A DNA stretch of 64,000 nt, from assembly GCA_902778055.1 (NCBI GenBank), contig CACYWL010000005.1, forward strand, positions 1-64,000, given 5' to 3'. This document shows, in pieces, positions 1-7,745 of this stretch. Each line of letters begins with the position of its first letter. Position 1 is the stretch's first letter. A program made the translations under genes and the position numbers. The notes under the pieces were generated by a model. It was not told the DNA's origin. It did no database searches and saw only the letters and a list, made by a program, of their open reading frames with translations. This DNA is from an uncultured Eubacteriales bacterium (GTDB taxonomy: Bacteria > Bacillota > Clostridia > Christensenellales > Aristaeellaceae).

Positions 1-615
1 GCCGTGCTGCGCCGGGTCGTCACCTTCTCCGCGTCCTTCTCGGTGCTTCCTGCGGTCGGCATTCTGCTGGGCGTCATCGCACTTTCCGGCGCCCTGGGCA
101 TTCCGTGGCCCTGGCTCCGGCTGAGCGTCATCGGCGCCCTGCATTATGAAACCCAGGTGGCCCAGGGCGCGGCGGAGCAGGTGGGCATCCATCTGTCCGG
201 CAGCGAGATGACCCTTTCCGCCTTTGCGACCATCGCGCTGCTCATGTCCCTGTGCATCATGTGGGGCATGATTCTGAATCTTTTCCTGAATAAAAAATAT
301 ACCTCCCGGCTGTCCCGCTCCGGCGGGGCGCAGGGCGGCGCTTCCTTCGGCGACGCGGCCATGACGGCGATGTTCGTCGGCCTGGTCAGCGCCTATCTGG
401 GCTCCTATCTGGGCCAGTGGATTTCCGGAAACGGCCTCTTCACCTTCTCGGGAAATGTCATTCCCCTGCTGACAGCGCTGTGCGCCGGGGCGGTGATGGC
501 GCTGTTGACGCTGATCGCGGAAAAGAAGCAGCTCAACCGTCTGGAGGATTTCTCCCTGGCCCTGTCCATGCTGGCGGGCATGGCCTGCGCGGCGCTGCTG
601 CACCGGCTGTTCTGA
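1..615 (+). CDS. DUF5058-like membrane protein (5' end outside window)
   Basis: Integral membrane protein. The frame is open from base 1, so the true start lies upstream; the first in-window start-like codon is a GTG at 4, but family members have more residues before this point. The segment WLRLSVIGALHYE and the hydrophobic helices around residues 15-35, 70-95, 120-145, 155-170 and 180-200 resemble DUF5058 proteins, whose function is unknown. It is followed 17 bases later by another membrane protein and then an M20 peptidase overlapping by 4 bases. I infer a substrate-uptake operon in which an amino-acid or peptide-like compound is imported and hydrolysed. Family recognition is from memory of the motif; transport is inference from context. 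Confidence 0.7.
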   Translation, partial: AVLRRVVTFSASFSVLPAVGILLGVIALSGALGIPWPWLRLSVIGALHYETQVAQGAAEQVGIHLSGSEMTLSAFATIALLMSLCIMWGMILNLFLNKKYTSRLSRSGGAQGGASFGDAAMTAMFVGLVSAYLGSYLGQWISGNGLFTFSGNVIPLLTALCAGAVMALLTLIAEKKQLNRLEDFSLALSMLAGMACAALLHRLF

Positions 616-631
616 GAAGGAGGCGTATAAA

Positions 632-1306
632 ATGGATCGCAGTGAAATCATCGCAAAATATGAGCGGGATACCCACCGGCTGGGCCGGCTGGTCTCTCTG
701 ATCACCCTGGTGCTGCTGGTAGGCGCGCCCTTCCTGATCGGCAGCGTGCTCGGCGCCATGCCGGATCTGGGCGCCGTCGGCCGCGGCTTCCTCGCGGTGG
801 GACTGATCTGGACGGTTTCCTCCGTGGTGGAGTTTCTGGTCTATACGCCGATGCTGGGCTCCGGAGGCAGCTATCTGGCCTTCATCACCGGCAACCTGAT
901 CAACATGAAGATTCCCTGCGCGGTCAACGCCCGGGATCTGGCCGGCGTCAAGGCGGGCACGAAGGAAAACGAAATCGTGTCCACCCTGTCCATCGCGGTT
1001 TCCTCCCTGGTGACGATTCTGGTGCTGGCCGTGGGCGTACTGCTTCTCCAGCCCCTGCAGCCCCTGCTGCAGAGCCCCGCGCTGCAGCCCGCCTTTGACA
1101 ACGTCGTCCCGGCGCTCTTCGGCGCCATGGCGTACAAGTATTATCGGAAAAACATGGGGCTGGCGATCTGGCCGCTGCTGATGATGGCCGCGCTGTTCAT
1201 CCTGGTTCCCTCCCTGCAGAGCCAGACCAGCATCCTGATCCTGCCCAGCGGAGCCCTGGCCATCGGTCTGGCCTGGCTGAAGTTCAGAAAGGAGCGCAAG
1301 GCATGA
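632..1306 (+). CDS. Hypothetical polytopic membrane protein, operon partner
   Basis: A 224-residue membrane protein of no family I can name. It starts at an ATG 8 bases after GGAGG. A charged cytoplasmic-looking N-terminus (residues 1-18) is followed by about five to six hydrophobic segments (near 20-42, 50-68, 110-130, 140-155, 165-185, 190-210) and a basic tail ending FRKERKA. It lies between the DUF5058-like gene and the M20 peptidase. Its stop overlaps the peptidase start (ATGA at 1303-1306), so translational coupling is likely. It probably forms one membrane unit with the upstream protein; that is inference from gene order only. Confidence 0.65.
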   Translation: MDRSEIIAKYERDTHRLGRLVSLITLVLLVGAPFLIGSVLGAMPDLGAVGRGFLAVGLIWTVSSVVEFLVYTPMLGSGGSYLAFITGNLINMKIPCAVNARDLAGVKAGTKENEIVSTLSIAVSSLVTILVLAVGVLLLQPLQPLLQSPALQPAFDNVVPALFGAMAYKYYRKNMGLAIWPLLMMAALFILVPSLQSQTSILILPSGALAIGLAWLKFRKERKA

Positions 1307-2793
1307 CGCAAGGCATCAGTCCCGTTGTCATTGTTCTGCTCGGCCTGCTGGCCCTGGTGCTCATTCTCCTTGGCATTGCCGTTGTCCGGGCGCTGAAGCT
1401 CCCGCGGAAAAAGGCGGAATACCGGGCGCCGGCCGCCGATACCCGGGCGGAGCAGTATGCCGAAAAGCTGAGCCGAATGGTCGCCTTTGATACGGTCAGC
1501 ATCCCGGAAACCAATCAGCGGAAAAAGTTTCTGCCCTTCCACGCGCTGCTGCAGGAGCTCTTTCCTCTCGTGTATGAAAAGCTGGAGAAGACGGAGATCG
1601 ACGGCAATCTGCTGTTCTTCTGGAAGGGGAAATCCTCCGCCCGTCCCCTGGTGCTGATGAGCCATCAGGACGTGGTTCCGGCGGAGGGCGAGTGGAAATA
1701 CCCTCCCTTCTCAGGGCAGATCTCGGAGGGAAAGGTCTGGGGCCGGGGCGCCTCGGACACGAAATGCAGCCTCATGGCCTTCTTCCAGGCCGCGGAGGAG
1801 CTGCTGCGGGAGGGCTTTGTCCCGGAGCAGGATGTCTATCTCTCCTCCTCCTGCACGGAGGAATGGGCCGGAGACGGCTGCGGAAAGCTGGTCGAGGAGC
1901 TTCGCCGCCGCGGCGTCCATCCCTTCTTGGTCTGCGATGAGGGCGGCGGCATCATCACGGATCCCGTCGGCGGCATTCACGGCAATTTCGCGATGGTGGG
2001 CGTGTTCGAAAAGGGAAAGGCGGATCTGCTGCTGAAGGCAAAATCCCAGGGCGGCCATGCCAGCGCTCCGGGAAAGCATACCCCGGTGGCCCGGCTGGCG
2101 GATTTCGTCTGGTCCTTTGAGCATCACAGCCCCTTCAAGCGCAAAATGGCGCCGGAGGTCCGGGCGCTCTTCGAGCAGCTGGCCCCTTATGCCCCCTTCT
2201 ATATGCGCCTGCTGTTCGCCAATATGTGGCTGTTCAGGCCCCTGCTGATCCGGGTGCTGCCGATGATCAGCGCCCAGGCCGGCGCCATGCTTCAGACGAC
2301 GATCGCCTTTACCCGCCTCTCCGGCTCCGATGCTTACAATGTCCTGCCCCAGGAGGCGACTCTCGGCGCCAATATGCGCTTCATCCCCCACGAGGGCATG
2401 AAAAAAAGCCTGCGCAAGGTGCGCAGGGCTGCGAAAAAGCATGATCTGGAGCTGGAGGTTTTCCACGGGGTCGAACCCTCCCGCAGCGTGGATATCCGCG
2501 GAGAGGGCTTCTCCCTCGTCCGTCAGGTGATCGGGGAGACCTTCCCCGGCCTGGAAACCTGCCCCTATGTCATGACCGGCGCCACCGATGCCCGGAACTA
2601 TGAGCCCATCGCGGATCATGTGGTCCGTTTCGCCCCGGTGATTTACGGTCCCGAACAGATGAAGGGCATGCACGGGATGAATGAGAACATTGAGTACAAC
2701 TGTCTCCCCGGCGCCGTGGATTTCTATCGGAATCTGATCGCGGCCAACGGTGCACCAAAAGCGGAATCCGAACCGGCCGCCGGTGCCGTTTGA
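1303..2793 (+). CDS. M20-family metallopeptidase (PM20D1/carboxypeptidase type)
   Basis: Predicted zinc-dependent peptidase or amidohydrolase of family M20, 496 residues. The N-terminal 25 residues form one hydrophobic segment, so the enzyme is probably membrane-anchored. The M20 signatures are present in order: MSHQDVVPAEGEWKYPPFSG (first metal His and downstream Asp), VWGRGASDTK, CTEEWAGDGCG (catalytic Glu pair), CDEGGG, the dimerisation-domain GGHAS motif, and a late GMHGMNENIEYN metal His motif. The start overlaps the previous stop by 4 bases and has GGAG 8 bases upstream. A terminator follows at 2880. In this operon it probably cleaves an N-acyl amino acid or dipeptide; the exact substrate cannot be read from sequence. 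Confidence 0.9.
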   Translation: MTQGISPVVIVLLGLLALVLILLGIAVVRALKLPRKKAEYRAPAADTRAEQYAEKLSRMVAFDTVSIPETNQRKKFLPFHALLQELFPLVYEKLEKTEIDGNLLFFWKGKSSARPLVLMSHQDVVPAEGEWKYPPFSGQISEGKVWGRGASDTKCSLMAFFQAAEELLREGFVPEQDVYLSSSCTEEWAGDGCGKLVEELRRRGVHPFLVCDEGGGIITDPVGGIHGNFAMVGVFEKGKADLLLKAKSQGGHASAPGKHTPVARLADFVWSFEHHSPFKRKMAPEVRALFEQLAPYAPFYMRLLFANMWLFRPLLIRVLPMISAQAGAMLQTTIAFTRLSGSDAYNVLPQEATLGANMRFIPHEGMKKSLRKVRRAAKKHDLELEVFHGVEPSRSVDIRGEGFSLVRQVIGETFPGLETCPYVMTGATDARNYEPIADHVVRFAPVIYGPEQMKGMHGMNENIEYNCLPGAVDFYRNLIAANGAPKAESEPAAGAV

Positions 2794-2879
2794 GATCCGC
2801 CGTCCGCGCGCTGAATCCAATGGATTCCGGTCCGCGGGAGTGCTCTCCCTACCTTCCCGTTGATGAACTGACTTTTATC

Positions 2880-2907
2880 GCTCCCCCGTTCGCGAGGGAG
2901 CTTTTTT
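2880..2907 (+). terminator. Intrinsic terminator of the M20 operon
   Basis: GCTCCC (2880-2885) pairs with GGGAGC (2896-2901), directly followed by six T. It ends the 1-2793 operon and lies between convergent genes. No matching T tract is present for the opposing citrate synthase gene. Confidence 0.8.
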
Positions 2908-2949
2908 CTGCCCTTCCTGCAAAATTGCCTCCCCCGCAGGCCGTTCCGC

Positions 2950-4308
2950 TCAGCGTTTTCCGAGGGGCACATATTCCCTTCTGGGCTGAACCGCCCGGTA
3001 CGACGGCCGGATGATCCGGTTTCCGTTGATCAGTTCCTCGATCCGGTGGGCGCTCCATCCGGCAATCCGCGCGATGGCAAAAATCGGCGTGAACAGCTCC
3101 TCCGGGATGCCCAGCATCTGATAGACAAATCCGCTGTAAAAGTCCACATTGGCGCAGACGCCCTTGTAGATCTTCCTTTGCCCGGTAATCAGGTTCACAG
3201 CGGCGCGCTCGACCGTCTCGTACAGATGGAATTCCTGCTCATTATTCTTTTCCTTGGCCAGATCCCGCACAAAGCCCCGGAAGATCTCCGCCCGGGGGTC
3301 TGATTTGGAGTAGATCGCGTGGCCGATTCCGTAGACCAGGCCTGTGCGGTCGAAGGCGTCCCCGGACAGAATCCGCTGCACGTAGGAGGTGATCTCCCCC
3401 TCGTCGGACCAGTCCCTGACGTGGCTTCTGATCTCCTCAAACATGTGCGTGACCTTGATGTTGGCCCCGCCGTGCTTGGGTCCCTTCAGGGAGCCCAGCG
3501 CGGAGGAGATGGCCGCGTAGGTGTCGGTTCCGGAGGAGGTCACGACATGCGTCGTAAAGCTGGAGTTGTTGCCGCCGCCGTGCTCCGCATGAAGCACGAG
3601 GGCCATGTCCAGCACCCGGGCCTCAACCTCCGTGTATTTCCCGTCCAGCCGCAGCATGTACAGGATGTTCTCCGCCGTGGAAAGCTCCGGCCTCGGGTCA
3701 TGGATGAAGAAGCTCGCGCTGTCCCGGCGATAGTAGTCATACGCCTGATAGCTGTGAAGCGCCAGCTGCGGAAACATGGCGATCAGCTGGATGCACTGGC
3801 GCAGCACGTTCGGCAGGGACAGATCGTCCGGATTCCGGTCGTAGGAATACAGCGTCAGCACGCTCCGCGCCATGGAGTTCATGATGTTCGTGCTGGGGGC
3901 CTTCATGATGATGTCCCGCACAAAGGAGTTCGGAAGGCTGCGGTAGCTGCCCAGCAACTCCTGAAAGCCCTTCAGCTCCCCTTCGTCCGGCAGCGCCCCG
4001 AAAAGCAGCAGATAGGTGATCTCCTCAAAGCCGAATCGTTTTTCGCTGATCATCCCCCGGATCAGGTCCGGCAGCGGGTATCCCCGGTAAAACAGCTCGC
4101 CCTCCTTCGGCTTGCCCTCGGGCGTCTTGGCGTCGACCTCGCTGATCTCCGTCAGCCCGGTCAGAACGCCGTTTCCGTTCAGGTCCCGCAGTCCCCGGTT
4201 GACCTGGTATCGCTCATACAGTTCCTTGTCAATCTGACCGTTTCGCTCGAGAAGATCGGTCAGCTGAAGCAGCTCCGGCGTAATTTCGGCATAATCTCTT
4301 TTTTTCAT
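2950..4308 (-). CDS. Citrate synthase
   Basis: Condenses oxaloacetate and acetyl-CoA (citrate or 2-methylcitrate synthase family), 452 residues. The start at 4308 is chosen because AAGGAGG lies 8 bases upstream of MKKRDYAEITPE; a longer in-frame start at 4380 lies downstream of the promoter but has no good site. Family motifs are LFYRGYPLPDL near the N-terminus, LHAEHGGGNNSSFTTHV, GPKHGGANIKV (catalytic His region), GIGHAIYSKSDPRA, and NVDFYSGFVYQMLGIP carrying the catalytic Asp. The gene stands alone; no aconitase or isocitrate dehydrogenase is in the window. That is typical of anaerobes using a partial oxidative branch for glutamate synthesis, though the role is inferred. Confidence 0.95.
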   Translation of the reverse strand: MKKRDYAEITPELLQLTDLLERNGQIDKELYERYQVNRGLRDLNGNGVLTGLTEISEVDAKTPEGKPKEGELFYRGYPLPDLIRGMISEKRFGFEEITYLLLFGALPDEGELKGFQELLGSYRSLPNSFVRDIIMKAPSTNIMNSMARSVLTLYSYDRNPDDLSLPNVLRQCIQLIAMFPQLALHSYQAYDYYRRDSASFFIHDPRPELSTAENILYMLRLDGKYTEVEARVLDMALVLHAEHGGGNNSSFTTHVVTSSGTDTYAAISSALGSLKGPKHGGANIKVTHMFEEIRSHVRDWSDEGEITSYVQRILSGDAFDRTGLVYGIGHAIYSKSDPRAEIFRGFVRDLAKEKNNEQEFHLYETVERAAVNLITGQRKIYKGVCANVDFYSGFVYQMLGIPEELFTPIFAIARIAGWSAHRIEELINGNRIIRPSYRAVQPRREYVPLGKR

Positions 4309-4397
4309 CAGCTGATTTCCTCCTTGGTTCGCAGTCTTGATTTCCCGCGGCCGGACACCGGAAGGAAATGCTCCCGCCATCCGCGTGCCGCTTCTCG

Positions 4398-4426
4398 ATT
4401 CTATCAGATTTGTATCCAGGATGCAA
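4398..4426 (-). promoter_or_regulatory. Promoter for citrate synthase
   Basis: On the minus strand TTGCAT (4421-4426), a 17-base spacer and TAGAAT (4398-4403). Transcription would start near 4391, about 80 bases before the chosen start codon. No operator-like palindrome is evident next to it. Confidence 0.6.
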
Positions 4427-4445
4427 ATTCGAGGCCGGAAACAAA

Positions 4446-4473
4446 GGGCGGAGCCCTGAATCAGGCTCCGCCC
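4446..4473 (-). terminator. Terminator after the binding-protein remnant and hip module
   Basis: GGGCGGAGCC (4446-4455) pairs with GGCTCCGCCC (4464-4473). Read on the minus strand the hairpin is followed by TTTGTTTCC. It presumably belonged to the truncated solute-binding protein gene and now ends the hip transcript. Confidence 0.6.
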
Positions 4474-4528
4474 TTCCCCTGTTGCTTATTCTGTTCAGCC
4501 GATGCAGAAGCAGTTCCCGCTTCTCCTG

Positions 4529-4890
4529 TCAGTCTTCGAGCATCAGCTCGCCGTCTTCGGTTCCTTCTTCCTCCGCCGGAGCGATCTCCATCGGCTCTCC
4601 GAAGTAGCTCTGCAGGATGGCCTGGCTCCAGGTCACATGCCCTGTGACGTGGTAATTCTGCAGCTCGCTGGTGTAGAAGTCAAAGTAAATGTTGGAGTAA
4701 ATCGGAATGGCGGGCAGCACCTCGTTGTATCTTTCCTGGAAGCTGATCCACTTCGAGACGTAGTCGTAGACGTCCTTCGGATCCGTCTGCCGCATGTTCA
4801 CCGCCCGATAATACAGATCCTCGTCATCGGAGTAGGTGTTGTTCCAGATCAGGTGATTCGCGGTCTTGTCCGCGGAATAGGTGATTCCTG
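4529..4890 (-). pseudogene. 3' remnant of an extracellular solute-binding protein gene (family 5, peptide/oligopeptide type)
   Basis: Only the C-terminal roughly 120 codons of an ABC-transporter substrate-binding protein remain. Reading on the minus strand from about 4890, the frame gives residues such as ITYSADKTANHLIWNN, then DPKDVYDYVSKWISFQERYN, LPAIPIYSNIYFDFY and an acidic tail to the stop at 4529. The AIPIYSN and YFDFY segments are typical of the final lobe of family-5 binding proteins. No signal peptide, start site or upstream two thirds is present. Immediately upstream in another frame lies the end of the HipT-like kinase. The first in-frame ATG is at 4801, without a convincing ribosome site, so I treat this as a dead remnant. 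No matching 5' half is visible beyond the hip module. Confidence 0.7.
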
Positions 4891-5835
4891 CTCCAGGTTT
4901 TCCGCCCGCATGATAATCAGCTCTTTGAATCTCGTCTTCATGTCAGGGGATAAAAGTGACTCCTCACACATGTTGATCCATCGCTGCGTTTTGCCGAGCA
5001 TCGCCCGGATCATTGCCTCCGCCGCGTGCTGATTGATACCGATGGTATTCGCAAATGCCAGAAAATGCTTTTTTCGCAGTTTTGATTTCTTCCCGTTCAT
5101 CTGCAGTGCAAACTGTTCCCGATCCTCAGGCATAATGACATTGACCGGGAGCAGATCGTATGCCGGTGAAAGGATGTATTTCCCGCTGGCAGGGGCCGTT
5201 TCAATCATGGAAAAATTTTTCAGATGCATGTCCGAATTACCCGTCAGGAAGCAGAACACAAGCCGTAGATACAGCTCTGATAAATCCAGCCCCGGACTGC
5301 TTGAATACTGACTGATGACCTTTGCGCACTGCTCATAGGATCCCTTGTATTTGTCCGCTGTCATGCGTAGACTCAGCTGACAGAAATCTTCCATGGCAAA
5401 AATCCCCGGTGTTTGCCCTGAGAGATCCCTGTCAATTCTTTTGGTAATATACGCATAGGTTCCGTTCAATTCCATCAGCGCATGAGGAACAACGGTCAGG
5501 CCGCTGCTCTCAGCCATCAGCATCACAAGATGCTCCGATTCCGGCAGCATTTCAAATTCCTGCACCTGGGGTTTCAGAATGTATCCGTTGGGATAATCCA
5601 CCAGGGTCAGCCTGCTTTTCTCTTCTCTGGACAGATGCAGAGATAGCTTTTTTTGAACACCTGGAACGGTGTATCCGCTTTTTACATTTTTTTCTGCAAG
5701 GAGCTGAAGCGTTTCATCGTTCAGTTCCAGATCCGGCAGTTCTTCAGTTCCGAAAAACCGCTGGATACAGGCGATATGCCAGCCTGAACGGCATTGCGAA
5801 GAACGGATGGGTTTTCCGCAGCATAAGCAGTTCAT
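4849..5835 (-). CDS. hipT: HipT-like serine/threonine kinase toxin
   Basis: Predicted HipA-fold kinase toxin, 328 residues. In the E. coli HipBST system the homologous kinase phosphorylates tryptophanyl-tRNA synthetase and halts growth. The start at 5835 overlaps the previous stop (ATGA) and gives MNCLCCGKPIRS with a Cys-rich knuckle (C3, C5, C6, C15, C23). Kinase features are a Gly-rich loop GYTVPGVQKKLS (54-65), ATP Lys in YILKPQ (88), catalytic loop TGNSDMHLKNFS (Asp202) and metal Asp227 in SPAYDLLP. The position of the regulatory Ser-x-Ser pair of known HipT proteins reads Thr-Val-Pro. The last 15 or so residues (from EQESPIPRT) come from the out-of-frame binding-protein remnant, so the natural C-terminus was replaced or extended. 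It is AT-richer than its neighbours. Confidence 0.85.
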   Translation of the reverse strand: MNCLCCGKPIRSSQCRSGWHIACIQRFFGTEELPDLELNDETLQLLAEKNVKSGYTVPGVQKKLSLHLSREEKSRLTLVDYPNGYILKPQVQEFEMLPESEHLVMLMAESSGLTVVPHALMELNGTYAYITKRIDRDLSGQTPGIFAMEDFCQLSLRMTADKYKGSYEQCAKVISQYSSSPGLDLSELYLRLVFCFLTGNSDMHLKNFSMIETAPASGKYILSPAYDLLPVNVIMPEDREQFALQMNGKKSKLRKKHFLAFANTIGINQHAAEAMIRAMLGKTQRWINMCEESLLSPDMKTRFKELIIMRAENLEQESPIPRTRPRIT

Positions 5836-6161
5836 GCCTCCACCCCCTGTATTGTAACGCAGCCAATGCAATCTCTGCATGCTGTCAGCAGCAAGCCAAA
5901 CCGATCATTGGGATCAATTTTCCAGTTTCTGCAGGCCAGATTCAGCAGCCACCCTTCAGGGATCAGCCCATCAAAGAATGGAAAGAGTGTATGAGATCTG
6001 TAAACTGCAGACCGCAAAGGCAGTGTAAGAGAAACGGAGCAGGCATCTTTTCGGCTCAGGTACGCTTCATCGTATTGAAACAGATAACCTTCGTCCGTCT
6101 CCTGAATTACCCCCGCAAATACACTTCGTACGAAAACCTTTCCTTCCCTGAGAACGCTCAT
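5832..6161 (-). CDS. hipS: HipS-like protein (HipA N-terminal subdomain 1)
   Basis: A 109-residue free-standing HipA N-terminal subdomain. Motifs are VFVRSVFAGVIQE, a YLSRKDACSVSLTLPL segment corresponding to the HipA hallmark 'pa..iSlslPl' region, and FFDGLIPEGWLL followed by DPNDRFGLLLTACRDCIG. In E. coli HipBST the equivalent HipS protein, not HipB, neutralises the kinase; by homology this should be the antitoxin. The gene is translationally coupled on both sides: its ATG overlaps the regulator stop (6158-6161) and its TGA overlaps the kinase ATG (5832-5835). Separate hipS and hipT genes in the order B-S-T distinguish this from ordinary two-gene hipBA. Confidence 0.85.
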   Translation of the reverse strand: MSVLREGKVFVRSVFAGVIQETDEGYLFQYDEAYLSRKDACSVSLTLPLRSAVYRSHTLFPFFDGLIPEGWLLNLACRNWKIDPNDRFGLLLTACRDCIGCVTIQGVEA

Positions 6162-6382
6162 TCTTCCTCTTCTCCTGTTTTTCTTTCCATCTCCCCTGGA
6201 ACTGCTTCCATGCCGAACATAGCCAGTGCCTGGTTCACTTTATCGAGACGCACACTGGGTTTCCCCCGTTCCAGTTCATGGACAAAACGAAGACCCAAAC
6301 CTGACCGCATGGCAAACTCTTCCTGCGTCAGCCCAGCTTCCTTCCTCTTTCTCCGGATAAACATTCCGATCGGATTCTCCAT
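6158..6382 (-). CDS. hipB: HipB-like XRE-family helix-turn-helix regulator
   Basis: Small DNA-binding protein of 74 residues, predicted to bind operators upstream of itself and to complex with the HipS/HipT pair. The start at 6382 is chosen because GGGAGGT lies 6-7 bases upstream of MENPIGMFIRRKRKEAG; an ATG at 6400 lacks a site. The XRE helix-turn-helix is clear: LTQEEFAMRSGLGLRFVHELERGKPSV, then a helix DKVNQALAMFGME and an acidic C-terminus GEMERKTGEEEE. It is first gene of the three-gene module and has its own promoter (6482-6510). A CCGATCGG palindrome also occurs inside its first codons (6367-6373 region), repeating the operator core. Confidence 0.9.
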   Translation of the reverse strand: MENPIGMFIRRKRKEAGLTQEEFAMRSGLGLRFVHELERGKPSVRLDKVNQALAMFGMEAVPGEMERKTGEEEE

Positions 6383-6481
6383 ATGCGCACCTCCCTGCAT
6401 TTCCGGGTATTCGTTCCGGAATTGCGGCTTTCTGCTGACATGCAGGACATCCAGCAGCTTCCTGCCAAAGCTTTCATTTCT

Positions 6482-6510
6482 ATTATATTCCCGATCGGGA
6501 AGAAACTCAA
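6482..6510 (-). promoter_or_regulatory. hipBST promoter
   Basis: On the minus strand TTGAGT (6505-6510), a 17-base spacer and a perfect TATAAT (6482-6487). The spacer is filled by the palindrome TTCCCGATCGGGAA (6488-6501), so a repressor bound there would block RNA polymerase directly. Confidence 0.75.
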
Positions 6511-6571
6511 GAAATCCGATCGGGATGTTATTTGAGGATTAGTGTCCAAATCTTCCCGATCGGGAAGATTT
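6488..6571. promoter_or_regulatory. Array of CCGATCGG operator palindromes
   Basis: Three sites share a CCGATCGG core: 6488-6501 (perfect 14-base palindrome in the promoter spacer), 6515-6526 (core plus imperfect flanks, just upstream of the -35) and 6548-6571 (a perfect 24-base palindrome, core CTTCCCGATCGGGAAG). A further core copy lies in the start of hipB near 6365-6374. The most likely ligand is the HipB-like regulator, giving autorepression; binding is inferred from position. Confidence 0.65.
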
Positions 6572-6618
6572 GCCGATCCCTTTTTCATTCAATCTTCAGA
6601 TAAGCAGCAGTCAGCACC

Positions 6619-6627
6619 TGGTATAAT
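6619..6627 (+). promoter_or_regulatory. Extended -10 promoter candidate for the SPFH gene
   Basis: TGGTATAAT on the plus strand is a perfect extended -10 element (TGN-TATAAT). No good -35 was seen. It would give a leader of about 180 bases that contains a small GGCGG/CCGCC hairpin (around 6703-6718). Confidence 0.45.
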
Positions 6628-6813
6628 CGCAAATTAATCCCGCTTATTTTTCCGAACTGACTGTTTTCCTTCTCCCGTTTTCCTGATATCATACTCCCAT
6701 CGGCGGAAGGAACCGCCGGAGAGGCGTGAAAAGCCGCGGCTGCCCAAGCCGGGCCCTGAGGCCGGACTCTCGGAGTACGCGCGGCGGAACTGAGGAACAG
6801 GAGGTTTATGATT

Positions 6814-7701
6814 ATGAAGAAAAAGACGCTGATCATTCTCGCCGGAGTGGTCATTGTGGCCCTGCTCATCGCCACGACCTGCACCGCCACCGTGGAAACG
6901 GGATATACCGGCATCGTAACCACCTTCGGCAAGGTTGAGGACATCACCATGGAGGCCGGCCTGCATTTCAAGAGCCCCTTCCAGCAGATCGTGGTCATGG
7001 ATAACCGGGAGCAGAAATCCACCTTCACGACGGAGGCCTTCTCCAGCGATATCCAGCAGGTGAACATCACCGGCTCCATCAACTACGCGATCAACAAGTC
7101 CACCGCCATGAACCTTTTCAAGGAAGTGGGCACGGATTATTTCAACAAGCTGGTCTATCCCCGGATGCTGGAGATCACCAAGGGCGTTTTCAGCAAGTAC
7201 ACTGCGGAAAACCTGGTGGCCAACCGGCAGACGCTGAGCGAGTCCATCCGGGACGGGCTGTACTCCGAGCTGGAGTCCTACGGCATCAACGTCATCAGCC
7301 TGAGCATCGAGAACATTGACTTCACCGATGCCTTCACCGACGCGGTCGAGGCCAAGCAGGTGGCTGCCCAGAAAAAGCTGCAGGCCGAAATCGAGCAGAG
7401 CCAGATGACCATGGAAACCCAGCAGCAGGCCGAGCGGCAGCGGATCAACGCCGAGGCCGCGGCCAATGTCGCGAAGATCAACGCGGACGCCGATGCCTAC
7501 GCGGTCAAGGTCCGCAGCGAGGCGGAATCCGAGGCCAACAAGCTGATCGCCGAATCCCTGACGGAGAACCTGCTGCGGCAGAACGAGATCAAGGCCTGGG
7601 ACGGCAAGCTGCCCACCTACATGGGCGGCGGAAACGGATCCACGATCCCGATCCTGCGCATGGAGGAAAACGGCGCCGCGGAAACTGCCGCCGCGCAATA
7701 A
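6814..7701 (+). CDS. SPFH/Band 7 (prohibitin-family) membrane protein
   Basis: Membrane-anchored SPFH-domain protein of 295 residues; the family scaffolds membrane microdomains and proteases. The ATG at 6814 is 9 bases after GGAGG, while the ATG at 6808 is only 3 bases away and less likely. One N-terminal transmembrane segment (LIILAGVVIVALLIA) precedes the SPFH domain (ETGYTGIVTTFGKVEDITME onward to about residue 185), including INYAINKSTAMNLFKEVG and SIENIDFTDAFTDAVEAKQVA. The region from about 175 to 255 is a long Ala/Glu/Gln-rich coiled coil, typical of family oligomerisation. The C-terminus has YMGGGNGSTIPIL. It is monocistronic, with a terminator at 7746. Confidence 0.9.
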   Translation: MKKKTLIILAGVVIVALLIATTCTATVETGYTGIVTTFGKVEDITMEAGLHFKSPFQQIVVMDNREQKSTFTTEAFSSDIQQVNITGSINYAINKSTAMNLFKEVGTDYFNKLVYPRMLEITKGVFSKYTAENLVANRQTLSESIRDGLYSELESYGINVISLSIENIDFTDAFTDAVEAKQVAAQKKLQAEIEQSQMTMETQQQAERQRINAEAAANVAKINADADAYAVKVRSEAESEANKLIAESLTENLLRQNEIKAWDGKLPTYMGGGNGSTIPILRMEENGAAETAAAQ

Positions 7702-7745
7702 TTCCCGGCGTTAAAAGAAAGAACGCATCAGCGACAAGCAGGATT

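Noticed and set aside
6365..6374. Fourth CCGATCGG copy as an independent operator
   Set aside because: It encodes the NPIG residues of HipB, so it may be coding coincidence; mentioned only as part of the array.
5832..6382. Frameshifted ordinary hipA split by sequencing error
   Set aside because: Both junctions are clean ATGA overlaps and the B-S-T three-gene layout is a known system, so a real split is the simpler reading.
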